From NCBI GenBank assembly GCA_011065235.1, contig JAAKFB010000056.1, positions 1-9,548 of the forward strand: a stretch of 9,548 nucleotides of DNA, given 5' to 3'. The stretch is from Chlamydiota bacterium. Lineage in GTDB: Bacteria > Chlamydiota > Chlamydiia > Chlamydiales > Rhabdochlamydiaceae. Position numbers and translations under genes: made by a program. Numbering within the stretch: the stretch's first letter is position 1; each line of letters opens with the position of its first letter. The notes beneath the pieces were generated by a model, which searched no databases, was not told where the DNA came from, and saw nothing but the letters and a program-made list of their open reading frames with translations. Below are positions 1-6,356 of this stretch, piece by piece.

Positions 1-2
1 GA

Positions 3-194
3 ATGAAGGAATTTAAAGATCAGGCCGTAGACTAGTTGAAAGCGCTGTTCCACGATTTGACAATAGAAATTTACGATTTGAAAAGTGAAATCAGCACGAC
101 TCGTAAAATTGATAAACCCCACCTAATGCAGAAAAAAAAGCGAAATCGAGCACGCGTGTTGACTCTCCTTGCTCAGAAGAGCGAAAAAATTTAG
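3..194 (+). CDS. rpmC: Ribosomal protein uL29 (L29), frame interrupted by TAG at codon 11
   Basis: L29 is a small two-helix protein of the large ribosomal subunit that sits near the polypeptide exit tunnel. The frame from ATG at 3 reads MKEFKDQAVD, then TAG at 33-35, then 52 residues starting LKALFHDLTIEIYDLK and ending in a TAG at 192-194. Ignoring the inner stop gives 63 codons, the normal L29 length, and the position just before rpsQ is the standard one. The stop falls in the first helix, where L29 proteins usually have Glu, so a one-base GAG to TAG change would explain it. A TTG at 36-38 directly after the stop could restart translation and give a 52-residue protein without the N-terminus, but no Shine-Dalgarno sequence precedes it. 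The ATG overlaps a TGA at 4-6 that may end rplP, though the window is too short to show this. Identity is fairly sure; whether an intact protein is made is not. Confidence 0.75.
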
Positions 195-209
195 TTCGAA
201 GGATAATTT

Positions 210-464
210 ATGGAAGCTAGAAAACCCATTAAACGAAAAGTTCGCGAAGGAGTTGTAGTATCAAACAAGATGCAAAACACCGTCACCGTACGTGTGAATC
301 GTAGTTTGAGACACCCTCACTTGCAAAAAGTCGTGATCCGCGGAAAAAAATACTATGCACACCATGAGAATAAAGAAATTGCTGTGGGAGCAAAAGTGCG
401 CATTATTGAAACAAGACCCCTTTCCAAGCTTAAGCGTTGGAGAGTGCTAGAAGTGATTTCCTAG
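210..464 (+). CDS. rpsQ: 30S ribosomal protein uS17 (S17)
   Basis: S17 is a primary 16S rRNA-binding protein of the small subunit with an OB-type beta barrel. The 84-residue product has the usual bacterial length. Visible family features are an early GVVVSNKMQNTVTV stretch (residues 14-27) and the C-terminal signature GAKVRIIETRPLSKLKRW (residues 60-77). The start is fixed by AAGGA at 199-203, six bases before the ATG. It lies 15 bases after the rpmC terminator and 14 before rplN, as expected within an S10/spc-type operon. It ends in TAG, and the same frame meets a TGA at 480-482, five codons later. Confidence 0.97.
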   Translation: MEARKPIKRKVREGVVVSNKMQNTVTVRVNRSLRHPHLQKVVIRGKKYYAHHENKEIAVGAKVRIIETRPLSKLKRWRVLEVIS

Positions 465-478
465 AAGGTTAAAAAAAA

Positions 479-847
479 ATGATTCAACAAGAGTCCGAAT
501 TAAAAGTTGCAGATAATACCGGTGCAAAAAGAGTGCGCTGCTTTAAAGTCCTTGGAGGCTCTAAGAGACGCTATGCACATGTGGGCGATATCATCATTTG
601 CTCTGTCAAAGAAGCAAGCCCAAATGGGAGCGTCAAAAAAGGGGATAAAGTCCGTTGTTTGGTTGTGCGTACTAAGTACTACATCCATCGCAAAGATGGT
701 TCTGCCATTCGTTTTTACGACAATAGCTGCGTGATTATCGATGAGAAAAACAATCCTAGAGGGAGCCGGATTTTTGGCTCTGTAGCACGCGAAATCCGCG
801 ACAGAGGATATATGAAAATTTCCTCTTTAGCACCAGAAGTGATTTAG
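479..847 (+). CDS. rplN: 50S ribosomal protein uL14 (L14)
   Basis: L14 binds 23S rRNA at the subunit interface and takes part in an intersubunit bridge. The 122-residue length is the exact family norm. The protein starts MIQQESELKVADNTGAKRV, the highly conserved L14 N-terminus, and carries GSRIFGSVAREIRDRGYMKI near the C-terminus, with Ser where many bacteria have Pro in GPVARE. AGAAGG at 463-468 lies upstream of the ATG, separated by an A-rich run. The TAG terminator overlaps the AGGAG ribosome binding site of rplX (846-850), which favours coupled translation. A second in-frame stop, TGA, follows three codons after the TAG. Confidence 0.98.
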   Translation: MIQQESELKVADNTGAKRVRCFKVLGGSKRRYAHVGDIIICSVKEASPNGSVKKGDKVRCLVVRTKYYIHRKDGSAIRFYDNSCVIIDEKNNPRGSRIFGSVAREIRDRGYMKISSLAPEVI

Positions 848-855
848 GAGAAAAA

Positions 856-1191
856 ATGAGTAATAAGTGGATACGAAAAGGGGATAAAGTCGTTGTGATC
901 GCCGGGAATGAAAAAGGCCAAGTAGCCAATGTCCTAGTGCGCCTGGGTGATCGTGTAAAGCTTGAAGGATTAAACATTCGCAAAAAACACGTGAAGCCCA
1001 AGCAGCGGATGCAACCTGGTATTGTCGATATGGAAGCCCCTCTCCATATCTCAAATGTACGCCTCTGCAATGAAGAAGGCAAACCTGTCAAAGTCAAAGT
1101 AAAATTTGGCAAAGATGGAGCCAAACAGCTCGTCTATACAAAGGCAGGAAAAGAAACCGTTTACCGTGATGTAAAAAAGAAGAAAGACTAG
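856..1191 (+). CDS. rplX: 50S ribosomal protein uL24 (L24)
   Basis: L24 is an early 23S rRNA-binding protein that starts assembly of the large subunit. The 111-residue product contains a KOW motif at about residues 8-28 (GDKVVVIAGNEKGQV) followed by the family stretch around GLNIRKKHVKP and the IVDMEAPLHISNV segment. The C-terminus is lysine-rich (DVKKKKD). AGGAG at 846-850 sits five bases before the ATG. It ends in TAG, and rplE begins only three bases later in the same reading frame (TAG CCC ATG), so failure to stop here would join L24 to L5. Confidence 0.97.
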   Translation: MSNKWIRKGDKVVVIAGNEKGQVANVLVRLGDRVKLEGLNIRKKHVKPKQRMQPGIVDMEAPLHISNVRLCNEEGKPVKVKVKFGKDGAKQLVYTKAGKETVYRDVKKKKD

Positions 1192-1194
1192 CCC

Positions 1195-1737
1195 ATGTCA
1201 GAATTAAAGAAACGATATCAAGAAGAAATAAGGAAAACACTGCAAGAGCAATTTCAGTATTCAAATCCTATGATGCTCCCTGAACTGAAAAAGGTGGTTA
1301 TCAATATGGGTGCTGGAGAAGCCTCGCGTGATAAGAATGCCATGCAGGATTGCATCAAAGAGATGACACTTCTATCTGGGCAAAAACCCATCTTGACACT
1401 TGCGAAAAAATCGATCGCAAATTTCAAGTTAAGAGAAGAACAGCCCATTGGCTTAAAAGTGACTTTGCGTCGGAAGAGAATGTATGATTTTGTATACCGA
1501 TTTTGCCACATCATCTCGCCTAGAATTCGCGATTTTCGTGGTTTCCCATACAAGTGTGATGGCAGAGGAAACTACTCGCTTGGACTTTCTGATCAGCAAA
1601 TCTTTCCCGAAATCAATCTAGACGAAGTCAAAAGAGCGCAAGGGATGCATATCACATTCGTCACTTCGGCAAACTCCGATGAAGAGTGTTATCAGCTGCT
1701 GAAAGCGCTAGGAATTCCATTTAAAGAGGGCAGGTAA
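1195..1737 (+). CDS. rplE: 50S ribosomal protein uL5 (L5)
   Basis: L5 binds 5S rRNA in the central protuberance of the large subunit and contacts the P-site tRNA and S13. The 180-residue length is typical. Recognisable segments are the N-terminal LKKRYQEEIRKTLQEQF, the core FKLREEQPIGLKVTLR (about residues 77-92), SPRIRDFRGFP, and the QQIFPEINLDEV region near 139-150. The product closely resembles chlamydial L5 as I recall it. The ATG has no clear Shine-Dalgarno sequence, only purine-rich codons at the rplX end, so translation probably depends on ribosomes finishing rplX. rpsN (S14), which follows rplE in many bacteria, is absent; rpsH comes next after four bases. Confidence 0.97.
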   Translation: MSELKKRYQEEIRKTLQEQFQYSNPMMLPELKKVVINMGAGEASRDKNAMQDCIKEMTLLSGQKPILTLAKKSIANFKLREEQPIGLKVTLRRKRMYDFVYRFCHIISPRIRDFRGFPYKCDGRGNYSLGLSDQQIFPEINLDEVKRAQGMHITFVTSANSDEECYQLLKALGIPFKEGR

Positions 1738-1741
1738 AATA

Positions 1742-2131
1742 ATGTTACACGATCCAATCGCAGATTTTTTAACACGTATTCGCAATGCTCTACAGCAGCA
1801 CCACCGCTATGTCGATATCCCTCTTAGCAAAAAGAAAGTAAATATTGCAAAAGTGCTGCAGGAGCAAGGATTTATCGAAAACGTGATTGTCAATGAAGAC
1901 AAAAAATTGGTCCGCGTCCTTTTGAAGTATTCCTCCAACAGAAGACCCGTTGTCAACGGTCTTAAGCGTGTTTCCAAACCCGGAATTCGACGCTATATCG
2001 GACATCAAAATATTCCAAAGATCCTCGGTGGATTGGGAATAGCGATTCTCTCGACAAATAAGGGAATCCTGGAAGGAGAAAAAGCCCGAGAGCAAAAGCT
2101 CGGGGGAGAACTATTGTGCTATATCTGGTGA
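1742..2131 (+). CDS. rpsH: 30S ribosomal protein uS8 (S8)
   Basis: S8 is a primary 16S rRNA-binding protein that organises the platform of the small subunit. In E. coli it also represses the spc operon by binding mRNA near rplE; no matching operator was identified here by eye. The 129-residue protein has the conserved start DPIADFLTRIRNA (residues 4-16), the central KVLQEQGFIENV, and the C-terminal STNKGILEG ... GGELLCYIW that aligns with the S8 signature and terminal CYVW motif. AGG at 1732-1734, seven bases before the ATG, overlaps the end of rplE. The gene follows rplE directly, a chlamydial trait. Confidence 0.97.
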   Translation: MLHDPIADFLTRIRNALQQHHRYVDIPLSKKKVNIAKVLQEQGFIENVIVNEDKKLVRVLLKYSSNRRPVVNGLKRVSKPGIRRYIGHQNIPKILGGLGIAILSTNKGILEGEKAREQKLGGELLCYIW

Positions 2132-2142
2132 GGTTATTGTAA

Positions 2143-2691
2143 ATGTCGCGCTACGGAAAAACACCAATCCCCCTACCAAGTGGGGTTGAACTGAAGAAAT
2201 CGGACGGCAAAGTCACAGTCAAAGGTGCCAAAGGGCAACTTGAGATTGGAATTAAAGACGGTGTGAACGTGAACGTTGAAGAAGAGAAAGTTCTCGTGAC
2301 CCTCGATGAAAAAAAGCAATTGCCAGGATCTATGCATGGTCTCTATCGCTCTTTGATTAATAATATGATCATTGGCGTGAGCAAAGGCTTTTCAAAACGG
2401 CTCTCTTTGGTGGGAGTAGGATATCGAGCTGCAGTTTCAGGAAACAATCTTGATCTCCAACTAGGATTTTCGCATCCAACCCGTTTAGAAATTCCTAAAG
2501 AAGTGGAAGTGAGAGTCGATAAAGCAACAACGATCATCATTTCTGGAGTTGATAAACAAATTGTGGGGCAATTTGCTGCCTCGGTGCGAGCAATCCGTCC
2601 TCCTGAGCCCTATAAAGGGAAAGGAGTTCGATATGAAGATGAACACGTACGTAAAAAAGCAGGAAAAGCAGCTAAAGGAAAAGCAGCCTAA
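2143..2691 (+). CDS. rplF: 50S ribosomal protein uL6 (L6)
   Basis: L6 binds 23S rRNA helix 97 near the factor-binding site of the large subunit. The 182-residue product has the two related alpha/beta domains of the family. The N-terminus MSRYGKTPIPLPSGVEL and the second-domain signature RPPEPYKGKGVRYEDEHVR (about residues 152-170) are diagnostic. The tail after the signature is rich in Lys and Ala (KKAGKAAKGKAA), probably disordered and RNA-contacting. GAGGT at 2130-2134, overlapping the rpsH stop and eight bases before the ATG, supports this start. Confidence 0.97.
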   Translation: MSRYGKTPIPLPSGVELKKSDGKVTVKGAKGQLEIGIKDGVNVNVEEEKVLVTLDEKKQLPGSMHGLYRSLINNMIIGVSKGFSKRLSLVGVGYRAAVSGNNLDLQLGFSHPTRLEIPKEVEVRVDKATTIIISGVDKQIVGQFAASVRAIRPPEPYKGKGVRYEDEHVRKKAGKAAKGKAA

Positions 2692-2714
2692 AAACTTAAA
2701 TTTGAGATAAACAC

Positions 2715-3074
2715 ATGGAAAATCGTCTTAAACAAAGAAATATCAGGCGTAAACGACGCACGATGCGCGTACGCAAGAAAGTCCGCGGCAGTGCAGAAAA
2801 GCCCAGACTCTCCGTGTTTCGATCTAATAAACACATCGCCGCTCAGTTGATTGATGACGAGGGCAAAGTCACTCTTTTCGGCACTGGAACTATGAGTAAA
2901 GATCTCAAAGGAAAGAAATCGAAAGAGTCGGCGAAAGAAGTTGGGAAACGCATTGCAATAGCTGCGAAACAGAAAAACATTCAAACGGTCGTTTTCGATC
3001 GTGGCCAGTATAAATACCATGGAGTCATTGCGGAACTCGCAAATGCGGCTCGTGAAGAGGGATTAAAGTTTTAA
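2715..3074 (+). CDS. rplR: 50S ribosomal protein uL18 (L18)
   Basis: L18 binds 5S rRNA with L5 in the central protuberance. The 119-residue length is normal. The very basic N-terminus (residues 5-25, RNIRRKRRTMRVRKK region) is followed by the conserved PRLSVFRSNKHIAAQLIDD motif (about 31-49) and the C-terminal VFDRGQYKYHGVIAELANAA segment that is diagnostic for L18. The ribosome binding site is weak (GAGA at 2704-2707). The 23-base gap from rplF is short, so co-transcription is likely. Confidence 0.97.
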   Translation: MENRLKQRNIRRKRRTMRVRKKVRGSAEKPRLSVFRSNKHIAAQLIDDEGKVTLFGTGTMSKDLKGKKSKESAKEVGKRIAIAAKQKNIQTVVFDRGQYKYHGVIAELANAAREEGLKF

Positions 3075-3083
3075 GGAAAAATC

Positions 3084-3584
3084 ATGGCAGAAAAAAAACG
3101 CTATTCTCAAGCTGATAATTTTAGTACCAAATTCGAGGAAAAAGTCCTTTATATCAACCGCTGTTCAAAAGTGGTGAAGGGTGGAAGAAAGTTTAGCTTT
3201 TCTGCTCTGATTGTCATCGGTGATGGAGAAGGGCATGTAGGTCTTGGCTTTGCCAAAGCCAACGAAGTGGCCGACGCCATCCGTAAAGGAACCGAAGCGG
3301 CACGCAAAAATATCTTAACATTTGAAATGGAAAATTCGACGATCCCTCATGAAATCACTGTAGAATGGGACGGAGCGAGAGTCCTCCTTAAGCCTGCCCC
3401 TGAAGGAACCGGCGTTGTTGCAGGATCCAAGGTGCGTTCTGTTTTAGAAATGGGGGGAATTAAGAATGTGGTCGCGAAAAGTTTGGGGTGCAATAACCCC
3501 CTCAATCAAGTCCGCGCAACGTTCAAAGCGTTAGAACACTTAAGAAACCGTAAAGAGTGCTTGAAAACGAGAGGTAAAGAATGA
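3084..3584 (+). CDS. rpsE: 30S ribosomal protein uS5 (S5)
   Basis: S5 lies at the mRNA entry side of the small subunit and influences decoding accuracy. The 166-residue protein shows the N-terminal double-stranded RNA-binding-like domain (about 17-80, with VVKGGRKFSFSALIVIGDG) and the C-terminal domain with LLKPAPEGTGVVAG (about 101-114). The VKGGR loop at 31-35 corresponds to the region where spectinomycin-resistance changes map in E. coli, and it looks wild type. AAGGA at 3073-3077 overlaps the rplR stop, six bases from the ATG. The TGA stop overlaps the ATG of rplO (ATGA), implying translational coupling. rpmD (L30), usual between these genes elsewhere, is absent. Confidence 0.98.
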   Translation: MAEKKRYSQADNFSTKFEEKVLYINRCSKVVKGGRKFSFSALIVIGDGEGHVGLGFAKANEVADAIRKGTEAARKNILTFEMENSTIPHEITVEWDGARVLLKPAPEGTGVVAGSKVRSVLEMGGIKNVVAKSLGCNNPLNQVRATFKALEHLRNRKECLKTRGKE

Positions 3585-4054
3585 GTTATCTTGCCAATTT
3601 GAAAAACACACACCGCCCTAAAAAGAAAGTGCAACGCGTCGGAAGAGGCCCCGGGTCAAACCGTGGAAAAACCTCGGGTCGGGGCTCGAAGGGAGATAAA
3701 TCGCGCTCCGGATATAAAACACGCCGCCCTCAGGAAGGGGGACAACTCCCTCTTTTCCGTAAGCTACCTACTCGGGGCTTTACACGCGGACTCCACATCA
3801 AAAAATCATTCGCTCTCAATCTCAGCTTGATTGAAGCTCTATTCCAAGAAGGGGAGACAGTCAATTACGATACCCTCAGGAAAAAAGGCATTGCGCCTCG
3901 ATTACTCCCAGGTGGAATCCGCATTTTGGGGCAAGGTGAATTAAAGAAAAAAGTGACGATTGAAGCTCATCATTTTTCAAAAACAGCGAAAGAAAAATTA
4001 GAAAAAAGCTCGATCTCTTTTAAAGAGATCCCATTAGGAAAGAGTAAATCATGA
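3581..4054 (+). CDS. rplO: 50S ribosomal protein uL15 (L15)
   Basis: L15 is a 23S rRNA-binding protein with a long extended Gly/Arg/Lys-rich N-terminus threading into the rRNA. That region is seen at about residues 18-45 (QRVGRGPGSNRGKTSGRGSK and onward). It is followed by the QEGGQLPLFRKLPTRGF motif typical of L15 (about 51-67). At 157 residues it is somewhat longer than the roughly 145 of E. coli, mostly through a longer C-terminus. GAGG at 3571-3574, inside rpsE, sits six bases before the ATG. Both its start and its stop are 4-base ATGA overlaps, with rpsE and secY. A perfect inverted repeat lies in its last codons. Confidence 0.97.
   Translation: MSYLANLKNTHRPKKKVQRVGRGPGSNRGKTSGRGSKGDKSRSGYKTRRPQEGGQLPLFRKLPTRGFTRGLHIKKSFALNLSLIEALFQEGETVNYDTLRKKGIAPRLLPGGIRILGQGELKKKVTIEAHHFSKTAKEKLEKSSISFKEIPLGKSKS
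4012..4030 (+). repeat. Inverted repeat at the end of rplO, just upstream of the secY start
   Basis: GATCTCTTT and AAAGAGATC face each other with a single T between them. In RNA this would form about seven pairs with a five-base UUUAA loop. It lies inside the last rplO codons, ending six bases before the AGGA preceding secY (4036-4039). No T run follows, so it is not an intrinsic terminator. A role in tuning secY initiation is only a guess, and a chance palindrome in coding sequence is possible. Confidence 0.45.
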
Positions 4055-5421
4055 TTCGTGGTCTTGCACGCCTTTTGTCTGTAGCAGAATTAAGGCAAAA
4101 AATTATTTTTACTTTGATGATGCTATTAGTCTGCCGCATTGGAGCCTACATTCCCGTCCCGGGGATCAATGGTGATCTTGCAGCCGATCTCTTTCGCAAA
4201 GCGACAGGAGGCAGCCAAAACCTCTTTCAGCTAATGGACGTCTTTTCTGGGGGAGCATTTGCTCAAATGACCGTCATCGCCCTTGGTGTGATGCCCTATA
4301 TCTCAGCGTCGATCATCATGCAGCTCATGATGGCCTTGATTCCCTCGTTCCAACGAGAGATCAAAGAAAACCCCGACGTCGGCAAACGCAAAATGGGAAA
4401 ATGGACCCGCTTTTTAACTATTTTACTCGCCGCTTTTCAAGCCATATTATTTGCCCGTTATGCCCTTGGGTTAAATGCCAGCCAACCGGGCATTATCGTG
4501 AGTGAAATCCTCAGTATTACAGCTTTCAACGTTCCTTGGTTATTCTTTTTGATCGTGATTCTCACCATGACAGCGGGGACAATGCTTCTCATGTGGATTG
4601 GCGAACAAATCACAGAAAAAGGAGTGGGTAACGGGATCAGCTTGATCATTACCCTTGGAATTCTCTCCTCCCTTCCCACGACAATCGGGGCGATCATCCG
4701 TAAGCTCAACTTAGACTCTCAGGAAGCTGGACAGCTTTCCTTTTCTTCTCTTCTCGTTCTGATGACCGTTTTTGTCTTCATTATTATCGGAACCATTCTC
4801 GTCATTCAAGGGCAGCGCAAGATTCCACTTCAGTATGCACGCCGCGTTGTGGGAAGACATGAAACACAAGGAGGGCGGGCTTATATCCCTCTAAAAGTCA
4901 ATTATGCAGGGGTAATTCCCGTTATTTTTGCCTCTTCATTCTTGCTATTTCCCGCAACCATTGGACAGCTTGCAGGACAAGGGAGTTGGTTTGCCAACAT
5001 TGGAAAATGGCTCGCACCAGGAACTGCTGTTTATTCAATATTTTATGTGACACTAATTATCTTTTTCACCTACTTTTGGACGGCGACCCAATTTCATCCT
5101 GAGCAAATCGCCTCTGACATGAAGAAAAACGGCGCCTTTATCCCCGGTATTCGCCAAGGCAGGCCGACCCAAGACTTTTTAGAATCGACGATGAACCGGA
5201 TCACTTTCGCAGGGGCCATTTTCCTCGCTATTATAGCTGTACTACCCTCTGTGATAGGAAAACTCCTCAAAGTCGACCCTAGTATTAGTTATTTTTTTGG
5301 AGGAACCTCTCTATTGATCCTTGTGGGAGTTGTGCTCGACACGACCAAACAAGTGGAGTCTCATATGCTCATGAAGCGCTATGAGGGGTTCATGAAAAAA
5401 GGAAGAACACGAAGAGGGTAA
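4051..5421 (+). CDS. secY: Preprotein translocase channel subunit SecY
   Basis: SecY forms the protein-conducting channel in the inner membrane with SecE and SecG and accepts preproteins from SecA. The 456-residue product has ten hydrophobic segments, at about 17-36, 73-99, 119-138, 159-181, 191-215, 232-252, 283-303, 326-345, 384-404 and 412-430. Family motifs include GALAQ-like GGAFAQMTVIALGVMPYISA (68-87), EQITEKGVGNGISLII (185-200), and the large cytosolic loop FHPEQIASDMKKNGAFIPGI (348-367) that contacts SecA and the ribosome. The C-terminus is basic (KKGRTRRG). The start overlaps the rplO stop by four bases, with AGGA at 4036-4039. adk, infA and rpmJ, which often follow secY elsewhere, are not here. 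Confidence 0.98.
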   Translation: MIRGLARLLSVAELRQKIIFTLMMLLVCRIGAYIPVPGINGDLAADLFRKATGGSQNLFQLMDVFSGGAFAQMTVIALGVMPYISASIIMQLMMALIPSFQREIKENPDVGKRKMGKWTRFLTILLAAFQAILFARYALGLNASQPGIIVSEILSITAFNVPWLFFLIVILTMTAGTMLLMWIGEQITEKGVGNGISLIITLGILSSLPTTIGAIIRKLNLDSQEAGQLSFSSLLVLMTVFVFIIIGTILVIQGQRKIPLQYARRVVGRHETQGGRAYIPLKVNYAGVIPVIFASSFLLFPATIGQLAGQGSWFANIGKWLAPGTAVYSIFYVTLIIFFTYFWTATQFHPEQIASDMKKNGAFIPGIRQGRPTQDFLESTMNRITFAGAIFLAIIAVLPSVIGKLLKVDPSISYFFGGTSLLILVGVVLDTTKQVESHMLMKRYEGFMKKGRTRRG

Positions 5422-5451
5422 GTAAATTATTGAGTTTGCAAAAAATCCTCC

Positions 5452-5478
5452 TTGAATTTAAGCAAATCATGTGATAAA
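5452..5478 (+). promoter_or_regulatory. Possible promoter in the secY-rpsM gap
   Basis: The 88 bases between secY and rpsM are AT-rich and form the largest gap inside the ribosomal block. A TTGAAT at 5452-5457 could serve as a -35 box, followed after 15 bases by GATAAA at 5473-5478, with TG at 5470-5471 giving an extended -10 (TGTGATAAA). Each hexamer matches the sigma-70 consensus at only four or five positions and the spacing is short. In E. coli the alpha operon starts at rpsM, so an internal promoter is plausible. No terminator hairpin was seen in the gap. Confidence 0.3.
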
Positions 5479-5509
5479 TTTTATCCGTTAGTAAGCAAAG
5501 GAAAAATAA

Positions 5510-5884
5510 ATGCCTCGAGTCATTGGAATTGATATCCCTGGGAATAAGCGCCTGATTATCAGCTTGACCTATATTTATGGTGTGGGACCAAAAGTTGCCG
5601 CTGAACTTGTCGAAAAACTCAGGCTAGATGCTAGTATGAGAGCGCACCAGTTGACTGAAGATGATATTGGGCGCATCAATTCTCTCCTCCAAACGGAATA
5701 TACCGTTGAAGGGGATTTGAGACGCCAAGTGCAAAATAACATCAAACGTCTCATCAGTATTCATTCTTATCGTGGCTTGCGCCATCGCTCAGGACTTCCT
5801 GTACGTGGCCAGCGCACCAGCTCTAATGCCCGCACGCGCAAAGGAAAGAAGAAAACCATGGCTGGAAAGAAAAAACCTGCGTAA
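5510..5884 (+). CDS. rpsM: 30S ribosomal protein uS13 (S13)
   Basis: S13 sits in the head of the small subunit and contacts P-site tRNA and L5 through intersubunit bridges. The 124-residue protein shows the start MPRVIGIDIPGNKR, the helix-two-turn-helix region around IYGVGPKVAAEL (residues 23-34), and the conserved HRSGLPVRGQRTSSNARTRK segment (about 92-111), followed by a lysine-rich tail. AAGGA at 5498-5502 lies seven bases before the ATG. It heads the alpha-type gene group rpsM-rpsK-rpoA-rplQ after an 88-base gap. Confidence 0.98.
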   Translation: MPRVIGIDIPGNKRLIISLTYIYGVGPKVAAELVEKLRLDASMRAHQLTEDDIGRINSLLQTEYTVEGDLRRQVQNNIKRLISIHSYRGLRHRSGLPVRGQRTSSNARTRKGKKKTMAGKKKPA

Positions 5885-5889
5885 ACCTC

Positions 5890-5895
5890 AAGGAG
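5890..5895 (+). promoter_or_regulatory. Ribosome binding site that fixes the TTG start of rpsK
   Basis: AAGGAG stands six bases before TTG at 5902-5904 and twenty-one bases before the first in-frame ATG at 5917. The spacing favours the TTG as the true start of rpsK. Confidence 0.75.
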
Positions 5896-5901
5896 TAAGC
5901 A

Positions 5902-6321
5902 TTGGCTAAGCAAGACATGCAAAAAGGTTCAATGAAAAAAGGACCCGCTCGTCCTCGAAAAAAATCACATAAGAGCGTTCCAAGTGGGATCGCACATATC
6001 AGTGCGACCTTCAACAATACCATTGTGAGTATTACAGACCTTGTTGGAAACGTCATCTCTTGGGCATCAGCTGGAAAAGTAAATTTTTCAGGCTCGCGCA
6101 AATCTTCCGCGTTTGCCGCGACAGTAGCTGCTCAAGATGCCGCTAAGACGGCGATGTCAATGGGCATGAAAGAAGTAGAAGTTAACCTAAAAGGACCTGG
6201 GGCTGGCCGCGAATCCGCTGTACGTGGACTTCAAAGCGCTGGATTGATTATTTCCCTCATTCGCGATAAGACCCCCGTCCCCCACAATGGCTGTCGTCCT
6301 CGTAAACGACGACGCGTTTAA
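5902..6321 (+). CDS. rpsK: 30S ribosomal protein uS11 (S11), TTG start
   Basis: S11 is a platform protein of the small subunit that lines the mRNA exit near the Shine-Dalgarno helix. The 139-residue product carries HISATFNNTIVSITD (about 32-46), GSRKSSAFAATVAAQDAA (about 63-80), and the terminal NGCRPRKRRRV, all standard for S11. The start is TTG, chosen because AAGGAG lies six bases upstream; the ATG at 5917 would be too far and would lose the first five residues. The basic N-terminus before residue 25 is variable in the family. rpsD (S4), which follows rpsK in the E. coli alpha operon, is missing here and rpoA is next. Confidence 0.96.
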   Translation: MAKQDMQKGSMKKGPARPRKKSHKSVPSGIAHISATFNNTIVSITDLVGNVISWASAGKVNFSGSRKSSAFAATVAAQDAAKTAMSMGMKEVEVNLKGPGAGRESAVRGLQSAGLIISLIRDKTPVPHNGCRPRKRRRV

Positions 6322-6336
6322 TGTGGTTTTACAAGT

Positions 6337-6342
6337 TATAAT
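6337..6342 (+). promoter_or_regulatory. Perfect -10-like hexamer before rpoA
   Basis: TATAAT lies in the 35-base rpsK-rpoA gap, a perfect match to the sigma-70 -10 box. No acceptable -35 hexamer is seen 16-18 bases upstream, which falls in the end of rpsK, and no TG precedes it. A start from here would leave only a short leader before the AGGAG at 6343-6347, which overlaps the expected start region. It may be chance in AT-rich spacer sequence. Confidence 0.2.
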
Positions 6343-6356
6343 AGGAGAAAAGCATT

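Noticed and set aside
1..6. End of rplP (GAA TGA) overlapping the rpmC start
   Set aside because: Plausible from gene order and the ATGA pattern, but two codons are too little to call a gene.
33..35. Pyrrolysine insertion at the rpmC TAG
   Set aside because: Known pyrrolysine proteins are mainly methylamine methyltransferases. A ribosomal helix residue normally Glu is not a plausible site, and no pyl genes are in the window.
1027..1050. Inverted repeat GATATGGA / TCCATATC with an 8-base loop inside rplX
   Set aside because: It lies mid-gene without nearby start, stop or T run. One such repeat in several kb of coding sequence can arise by chance.
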